64,000 nucleotides of DNA from Takakia lepidozioides (lineage: Eukaryota; Streptophyta; Takakiopsida; Takakiales; Takakiaceae). The first letter of the stretch is position 1. Each line of letters opens with the position of its first letter. Location: positions 30,504,001-30,568,000 of the forward strand of contig CM060733.1 of assembly GCA_030704615.1 (NCBI GenBank). The letters are read 5' to 3'. Under the pieces are notes generated by a model. That model did not search any database. It saw nothing but the letters and a program-made list of their open reading frames with translations, and had not been told where the DNA came from. The translations under genes were made by a program, and so were the position numbers. Below are positions 58,195 to 64,000 of the stretch, piece by piece.

Positions 58195-59385
58195 TGTGTT
58201 TTATGGGCTGCAGCCGACCTGCTTGCCCAACAGACTGAGCCGCAGCGGACCCTCCGTCGGGTAGGGGAGCTCCCACCCTTTGTGACCCTCTCTGCTACGC
58301 ATGGGCCCCACCGTAAGCACCAGTGTTGGGCGGGTATTACTTTTTCTAATACCAGCCGGGTCCGGGTATTGAAAAGAAATTAATTTGCAATACCAGCTGG
58401 TTCCATAGTATTGAAAGATTCCCTTCATTTTAATACCCGTCGGTTCTCAATAGTAGTATGATTTTTGATTTGCGGACGGGTATCAATAGGATGGGTATTC
58501 CAATCTAATACCAGCCGGTTATAAACCCGGGTATAAATAATAAAAACTAAAAATAAAAATAACCACTAAATCATTAATATGTATTGAGTTTAGAAGATTT
58601 CAGTTGATTTCACAATGAAATTAATTATTATGTTGCAAAATTCAGTCTTTACATTACATAATAACAGCGTTGCAGATTTTAGTATCCAAATTGAAGCAAT
58701 CTTAGTTAAAAGAAGACTGATTGCAACCACATAAGCCACCCTACATGTGCTAAAAAAAATAAAGAATAGGGGCGGGCCCGGCCTACATGTGGTAAGAAAT
58801 CAAGCATAGTGGCGGCCCTTGGGGTTGGACATGCCCTCCCTGACATGTGCACCCTCTTACCCTGACCCTTGACATATTGTGCACCCAACCAATTTCCTAT
58901 TCATACCATGGTATAGTCCTTGTTTTCGCCCATAATACGGGTATGCACCCGGGTATTGCCTTGGCAATACCAGCCGGTCCGGTTATCGACCATAGTATTG
59001 GAATTGCCAATACCAGCCGGGTTGGATATTCAATTCCCTGGTTGATACCCGGCCAGACCCTACATACCAGTCCAACACTGGTAAGCACACGCGTGCGCAT
59101 TGAAGACGCTATTATCTTTCAATGAGAAGTGGCGACAGCGGTCCTTGAGGAGGGGGAAAAATTAACCCCATTGCAAGCACACGCGTGCGCATCGAAGACG
59201 CTATTATCTTTCCATGAGAAGTGAGCCCACAATTTAGGTCCTTGAGGAGGGGGAAAAATTAACCCCCTTTATTTATGGGCCATGAATAGGACGATCAACG
59301 TCACGAGCAATCCCACACACAGGGCAGGGCAACGGGTTTGAACCCCAGACACCAGCTGAGCTACCAGCCAATGTACAATGGTATT
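58195..59385 (-). repeat. GC-rich SINE-like repeat split by a hAT MITE
   Basis: On the minus strand it starts with a tRNA-like A box TAGCTCAGCTGG (59363-59352) and B box GGTTCAAACC (59344-59335), only 7 bases apart. It continues through two tandem copies of a GGTTAATTTTTCCCCCTCCTC unit with CACGCGTGTGCTTGC (59265-59089), then resumes after the insertion at 58312-58195. The flanks match the uninterrupted repeat at 7415-7625. Confidence 0.5.
58321..59080. mobile_element. Non-autonomous hAT element (MITE) with 8-bp TSD
   Basis: 760 bp, beginning CAGTGTTGG and ending CCAACACTG. It is flanked on both sides by GTAAGCAC (58313-58320 and 59081-59088), an exact 8-bp target duplication as made by hAT transposases. 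Inside, AATACCAGCCGG and its reverse complement occur many times near both ends, probably subterminal transposase sites. There is no coding capacity. Confidence 0.88.
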
Positions 59386-59980
59386 CTATTCTCTCTTTCT
59401 TAGGCTGTGCTCATGCGTGGTTATTTAAAATTTTACTAGGGCTTCGCGTTGCTCCGCACTACTAGCTACGAATTCTGAGAACTGCGTTCAATTTTTCATA
59501 AAAAAAGGGGTTGGTCATCCCCACGGTGTTACATGCAGAGATCTCGTCTTTTGTTTTTTCTGGAATAAAAATGGCGGATCTGCATTTCAATGTTCAATTT
59601 TCACAAGCTGCACTAATCAATAACAACATACCCGACCCCTATGAGGCTGCTGTTCTCAATAAGCTCATACACTAGTATTGCCATGGGAATGCAGGTGAAA
59701 TTTTGCTGGGGTTGACTATCACTGTTTTGCTCCAGTGTACTGTAGATGGTAGTTTGGAAGTCCGAAGAAAACAAAACCTTGATGTAACAGTTCAGGAAGA
59801 TTTGAATTCATCAATCTTCATAAACAAAGCGCCAGGCATCTTGGGAAATGGTAGTGTCTGGGAATCACTCTCACTTTTGGGGCTTTCCACATTCTCTTCT
59901 ACATACCTCTTCAACCAAAGTTCAAACAGTATATACAATATTATTGGTTCCTTCATGCCTCAGTAACTGAATGTCCACAC
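59386..59980. other. Non-coding stretch with no recognised gene
   Basis: No gene is supported. An 87-codon frame on the plus strand (59703-59966) has no recognisable features. Confidence 0.35.
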
Positions 59981-60343
59981 CTACTTCCTCTTCTTCTGCT
60001 TCGGGTTATGTTTCTTCTTGCTTTTCTTAACTTGTTTAGTGGGACCACTGGCTAAAGGTGCCACAGTTGCTTTGCCCATTTGTTCCAATGGCACTGTCAT
60101 GTCAGAAGCTTGTAATAGATTCCTCAGCTGCTTTCGATCATCCTCCAATGATTTCTTAAGCTCTCTCACTTGCTCTTGTAACCAGTTCAGGTCCGCCTTC
60201 TTGTGCACTTCACACCTGCAACCGTCCATATGGCCATTTGTAATGGCAAGACAGGTCAGAACAGAACCACATATCTGGTATCTTTCCAAGGTTGGTCCCA
60301 CGGCAGAACACCAGCCATCAACTGCTCTGCCAGCTCCATACAT
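59981..60343 (-). CDS. Hypothetical 120-residue protein, coiled coil and Lys-rich tail
   Basis: Starts MYGAGRAVDGW, with a Cys-rich middle (GCRCEVH) followed by a predicted coiled coil (NWLQEQVRELKKSLEDDRKQ) and a basic end (KKSKKKHNPKQKKRK) that could bind nucleic acid or act as a nuclear signal. Not recognised. It could be the last exon of a host gene or a piece of a retroelement ORF; the LINE begins about 600 bases to the right on the same strand. Confidence 0.35.
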   Translation of the reverse strand: MYGAGRAVDGWCSAVGPTLERYQICGSVLTCLAITNGHMDGCRCEVHKKADLNWLQEQVRELKKSLEDDRKQLRNLLQASDMTVPLEQMGKATVAPLASGPTKQVKKSKKKHNPKQKKRK

Positions 60344-60943
60344 GGTTATGGAGTCTTTGAATCCAGTGCAAACCTAGTGAGACGGATGAGAGTAGAAGAC
60401 TGTTTCCCTAGTATTCATACCACCACTCCAAGAGCCAGTTGTTTCGCACGCCACATTATGGAACCCAGCCGGAAATGCCTTAGTGCTGGCTGCGAGGCGA
60501 TAACAATAAATGATAATGTACTTTACAATCTACTTATGGGGTTGATTTGGTGTTCATGTGAAGGCAGGATTGAAATGGAGGATGCGAGAGGAGTAAAAGA
60601 AATCCTAGAATTATAGGAAGAGACAAGGAACTATATAACATCCATGAGAAGTTCAAAGGGCTTTTGAGATAGAAGACAAGACTGAAATGAAATGGCACTT
60701 AATAACGTCCACAGAAAGCTCAAAGAGCTTATGGGACAAAAGGGAAAAACAAGAAAGAAGAGACAAAGATTAAAATTCACTTAGGTCATGTGAGCTCATG
60801 GGACACAATAGGAGAAACAGATTATACTCATAAGACGTTGTTTGCCGTAGCCTTGTGGCCATTGACCCCGCGCCCAGTTTGAGCGGGAACAAAAGGGACA
60901 GAACCTACCTGTCAGGGGCTAACATTGGTAGTAAGACTTACCT

Positions 60944-60976
60944 TCTCGAGGCTGGGCTTTTGGCTCAGCCTCGAGA
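60944..60976. other. 11-bp inverted repeat at the LINE 3' end
   Basis: TCTCGAGGCTG and CAGCCTCGAGA are perfect complements around an 11-base loop. It overlaps the end of the LINE coding remnant (ESLEAEPKAQPRE), so it may be a coding coincidence or a 3' hairpin for the element. Confidence 0.7.
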
Positions 60977-61067
60977 CTTTCAAAGTTGGTAAACAGGGGT
61001 ACAGGCACAATTCCCTTGATAGAGTTGAAGAGAGCGTCTCTTTGGTGAGAGAACCCCGGACAGTGTA

Positions 61068-61765
61068 TCAGAAAATGAATACTGTCTTCAGATTGCTACC
61101 CCACTGCCACTTAAGATCGCTTTCTCCCTCTCCTCTGTCATTGAATGCTACCACTGCACATTTGCTGACATTAGCCTCTAGCCCCCAAAGATCAAAGTAT
61201 CTCTTCGCGCAATCAATCAACTCCTGGAGATTGGTTGGAGTCTCCCCTATGCCTGCAAAGTCATCCGCAAACATAAGGGCTGGTATGGTGGTATCACCCA
61301 CCCTTAACCCAAATCCCTCACTTTCCACATCCTCGAGGAGTTGATTGATAAAAACATTGAAGAGCAGAGGGGAGAGAGTACATCCTTGAGCTACACCTTG
61401 GTCTATGTCAAAGAAGTTGGACTTCTGTCCGTTAACAGTGACACAGCTTTTGGTGTGAGCATACAAGTTGTGGACAACTCTCAACATCTTTCCCTTGATC
61501 CCACAAGACCAGAGGCGGAACCATAGGCCATCTCTCCACACTGTGTCATAAGCCTTTTTGACATCCAGGAAAAAAACATAAGTGGGTTTCCCTTCTTTTT
61601 TCCTTCCCTGGATAATCTGGCTTAGAGTGAAGATATGATCCACACAGCCCCTGTTTCGCCGAAAGCCAGCTTGGCCTTCGTGGAAACAACCTCTAGACTC
61701 CAGATCAACCTCGAGACGAGTACTTATAACTCTGCAGAATGTCTTGCCAACAGCATTGAGGAGTG
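61068..61765 (-). pseudogene. LINE reverse transcriptase, C-terminal half
   Basis: FFLDVKKAYDTVWRDGLW, GVAQGCTLSPLLFNVFINQL and the catalytic ALMFADDFAGIG, then LEANVSKCAVVAFN. These are RT motifs 2 to 7 of APE-type LINEs. The frame continues upstream of the 65-bp duplication. Its end (WGSNLKTVFIF) is out of frame with the downstream zinc-knuckle piece. Confidence 0.85.
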
Positions 61766-61830
61766 TGATGTCACGGTAGTTCCCCGGTTCTTCTCTGTCA
61801 CCCTTCTTGTATAGATTGACAATGACCCCC

Positions 61831-62953
61831 TGATGTCACGGTAGTTCCCCGGTTCTTCTCTGTCACCCTTCTTGTATAGATTGACAATGACCCCCTGTCG
61901 CCAGCGAAAGGGGATCATTTCAGTCTTCCAGATAAGGTTAAAGAGGAGAACTAGGGCCTCTATCATGGGATCGCCACTGTGCTTGATAAGCTCGTTGACA
62001 ATACCATCAGGTCCACCAGCTTTATATCCATTTAAATGTTCAATTGCTTCCACAATCTCAGAAGAACTAATGGGAGCGTTATAAGCCATTGAAATATACT
62101 CCAGTTCATCAGGGCTGTTGTGAATCATAGGAACAGTTTTTCCAACTGTGTCCCTCCATTCAGCAGAAGACCCCTCACTGTTAGACCTAGAAGTTCTGCC
62201 AAGGATACTGTAGTGATTTTCAAAGGTTTTGACAATGTCAACCGATGAAGTCACCACTGCACCTTTAGTAGTCTTCAGCGCTTGTACTTGCTGACCGTTT
62301 TTAGGCTTGTACAAACGTTGAAGGGCCAACCAGAATTTCTTGTCATTACCACCATGGTGGTTTGAGTTTCTTTCACTGTATAACTTGTCCCAGTATAATT
62401 TCTTCTGAGACCTAACAAGCTGATTGATATCTTTACGGAGCTGGTAGTACCTCGCCCACAATTCTCTGTTGGTTTTCAAATTGCAGCACTCTTTATAAAG
62501 GGCTCGTCTCTCAGCTATCTTGAGTTTGATCTCATTGGTCCACCAATTAACAGCTCTACCGCAGACAATTAGTTTCCTCCCAATGATCTTGTCAGCCACG
62601 GAGGAAACGAAACTCTCCCAAGAGTCCACTGCTCTTTCGACTTCATTTCTTGCATTGTCAGAGCGAGACTGAAGTTCTTGGAGCGATTGGACAAAATGAG
62701 GGAGAGCCTCTTGCAAGGCCTGGACGTACTCAGCCTTGACCTCCTCATTATGGAGTTTTTCTATGCGCCACTTCCGAATCGAATGTTTCACAGATCTCTT
62801 GGTGTTGGGAAAACACCTTTTGATCTCACTCCAAACCAGGAAGTGGTCAGAGGTACCAATATCAGTTCTGTCGATCAACACATTGGCACACTGGGGAAAC
62901 AAATTTTTGTCCATTATGATATAGTCCACAATGGAACGTTCCCCAGTTTGGGA
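61831..62953 (-). pseudogene. LINE: end of endonuclease, linker and start of reverse transcriptase
   Basis: SIVDYIIMDKN and GTSDHFLVWSEI are the last endonuclease motifs (the SDH triad). A helical linker follows, including VNWWTNEIKLKIAERR, then KFWLALQRLYK. RT begins with KAGGPDGIVNELIKH, RWRQGVIVNLYKKGDREEPG and NYRDI. The frame is lost at the 65-bp tandem duplication. Confidence 0.85.
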
Positions 62954-62956
62954 TTA

Positions 62957-64000
62957 CTCACGAGTCCACTGCACTTGGTCACCTGTTGTCCTGTTATTCA
63001 AGGTCAAAAGCTGAAGCTCTTCCAGACAGTTAATTAACCGTCTGCCATTAGAATTCAGCTCGTCCTCGCCAAAAGGCCCAATGATATCGTCCTGATGGAG
63101 CCCTTTGCCCACCCGGGCATTGAAGTCACCCAATAGCACTACCTGACCTTTGGCAAGGAACGAAGCACAGTCCAGCTTTACATCTTCGAAGGCTTTGTCT
63201 GCGTCAGCACTAAGGGTCCCCTCTGTGGGCATGTAAACACAACCCACAAAGAGGTCCTTCGTACTCATGCCGCCCTTCAGATTCAGTTTTAGCCAGATAC
63301 TATGCTCGTACCTCAAACCCTTGTTGATAATTTCACAATTATCAAACAAGAAATCACGGACAAAGAATCCAACCCCTTTTTGACCCCGTTTGGCAGAGGC
63401 TGCCTTGAGAGTACACATCCTACCTGCCCATTTATAACCATTGACATCTCCAACCAGTTTATCCGATGTTTCCCATGTTTCTTGCCCAGCACAGATATAA
63501 ATATCATTAGTCCGAAGGACTTGTCCCACTTCGAGTTGTTTCCTTTGGTTAGTAAGCCCTGAGAAGTTGAAAGTGGCCAGCCGCAAGCCAGCCCTTTGCA
63601 TGTGAATTGTTTGTCGTCTAGGTAGCTTTTGATTGCTCCTGGACGGCGAACCGTTCTGCAAAGGGGGAACAGTTACCCCATGTGTAGATTTTGCTCGTCT
63701 TGTGTAGACTTTGAGAATTGGTAAGCCATTCAGGGTACCAAATCCTTCGGTTACACGACGCACAGGCTCCGCACACTTAGGGGCATATTGTCCATCAGAC
63801 TGCTTGGGGAAAATTACCCCGTGTATAGATTTTGCTCGTCTTGTGTAGACTTTAAGGATTGGTAAACCATTTAGAGTACCAAATCCTTCAGTTACACGAC
63901 GTTCAGGCTCTGCACACTTAGGGACAGATTGTCCATCTGACGGCTTGGGGACAATTACCCCGTGTATAGAATTTGTTCGCCTTGTGTAAACCTTGAGGAT
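62957..64000 (-). CDS. LINE ORF2 N-terminal part with AP-endonuclease domain, partial
   Basis: Open to the window edge. After a repeated basic region, the endonuclease/exonuclease/phosphatase fold is clear: LRLATFNFSGL, GQETWE, KGVGFFVRDF, VGCVYMPTEGTL and VVLLGDFNARVG with catalytic Asp-Asn. It nicks target DNA to prime reverse transcription. It ends at a TAA (about 62954) after VQWTRE, while homology continues in frame beyond the stop. Confidence 0.85.
63660..64000 (-). repeat. 141-bp (47-codon) coding tandem repeat in the LINE
   Basis: The block GTGTAGATTTTGCTCGTCTTG recurs at 63682, 63823 and 63964, exactly 141 bases apart, so the frame is kept. Each unit encodes a sequence like VTEGFGTLNGLPILKVYTRR with a following HGVI..P block and CAEP. 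At least 2.4 units are visible and the array runs off the window. Confidence 0.88.

Larger units (their letters stand above)
60925..64000 (-). mobile_element. APE-type LINE, 3' part, interrupted; runs off the window
   Basis: On the minus strand: a repeated N-terminal region (64000-63660), an endonuclease (63600-62957), RT (62953-61098) and a C-terminal zinc-knuckle-like piece (HFLIHCPGFSHQRDALF, about 61080-60990). Endonuclease and RT are in the same frame, separated only by one in-frame TAA at about 62954. A 65-bp tandem duplication (61766-61830 and 61831-61895) then shifts the frame within RT. RT is joined almost directly to the C-terminal piece, so a large internal segment is missing. Confidence 0.9.

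Overview
The window looks like nuclear DNA of a land plant, most likely a fern or other non-seed plant. The evidence is a seven-exon gene with GT..AG introns of about 280-890 bases, two monocot-type (GNA) mannose lectins, remnants of a PLS-class PPR gene and of a plastid NTRC gene, a chromovirus, an APE-type LINE, a hAT MITE and abundant satellites. The species call is inference. No rRNA, CRISPR array or intact tRNA gene was seen.

Layout. 0-11 kb: a transposase-like exon fragment (190-491), an AT-rich satellite (780-2900), minisatellites, SINE-like repeats and non-coding retroelement debris. 11-18.5 kb: two intronless GNA lectin genes, 11414-11914 (-) and 16046-16525 (+), separated by duplicated non-coding repeats. 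18.8-23.3 kb: the only clearly intact multi-exon host gene, a secreted protein with a permuted-papain (NlpC/P60-like) signature. 25.7-32.6 kb: a complete, very young chromovirus with a perfect 5-bp target duplication, PBS, gag-pol and chromodomain, but two frameshifts. 33.7-35.6 kb: a decayed FCP1/NIF-type HAD phosphatase gene, with an upstream array of about 130-bp units each carrying the same palindrome (35.98-36.91 kb).

38.4-46.7 kb holds the most unusual object: a decayed Ty3/gypsy-like element on the minus strand whose pol region carries a C5 DNA cytosine methyltransferase domain (motifs I, IV, VI, VIII and X recognisable) between protease and reverse transcriptase, and a PHD finger after the integrase. 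It would have carried both a DNA-methylation writer and a chromatin reader. 46.8-50.4 kb: a DUF7869-type, probably transposon-derived gene, also decayed, whose relative lies at the window start. Inverted copies of the methyltransferase element's LTR segment lie at 38.6-38.9 and 50.7-51.0 kb.

51-55.6 kb: non-coding retroelement leader, GC-rich minisatellite, PPR pseudogene duplicated in tandem, and a ~178-bp tandem array. 56.9-57.8 kb: three isolated NTRC exons. 58.2-59.4 kb: a repeat split by a hAT MITE (8-bp TSD). 60.9-64.0 kb: a LINE on the minus strand running off the window, with an in-frame stop, a 65-bp duplication and a 141-bp coding tandem repeat.

By count the window is mainly transposable elements and their relics. 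Likely functional host genes are the two lectins and the seven-exon gene.
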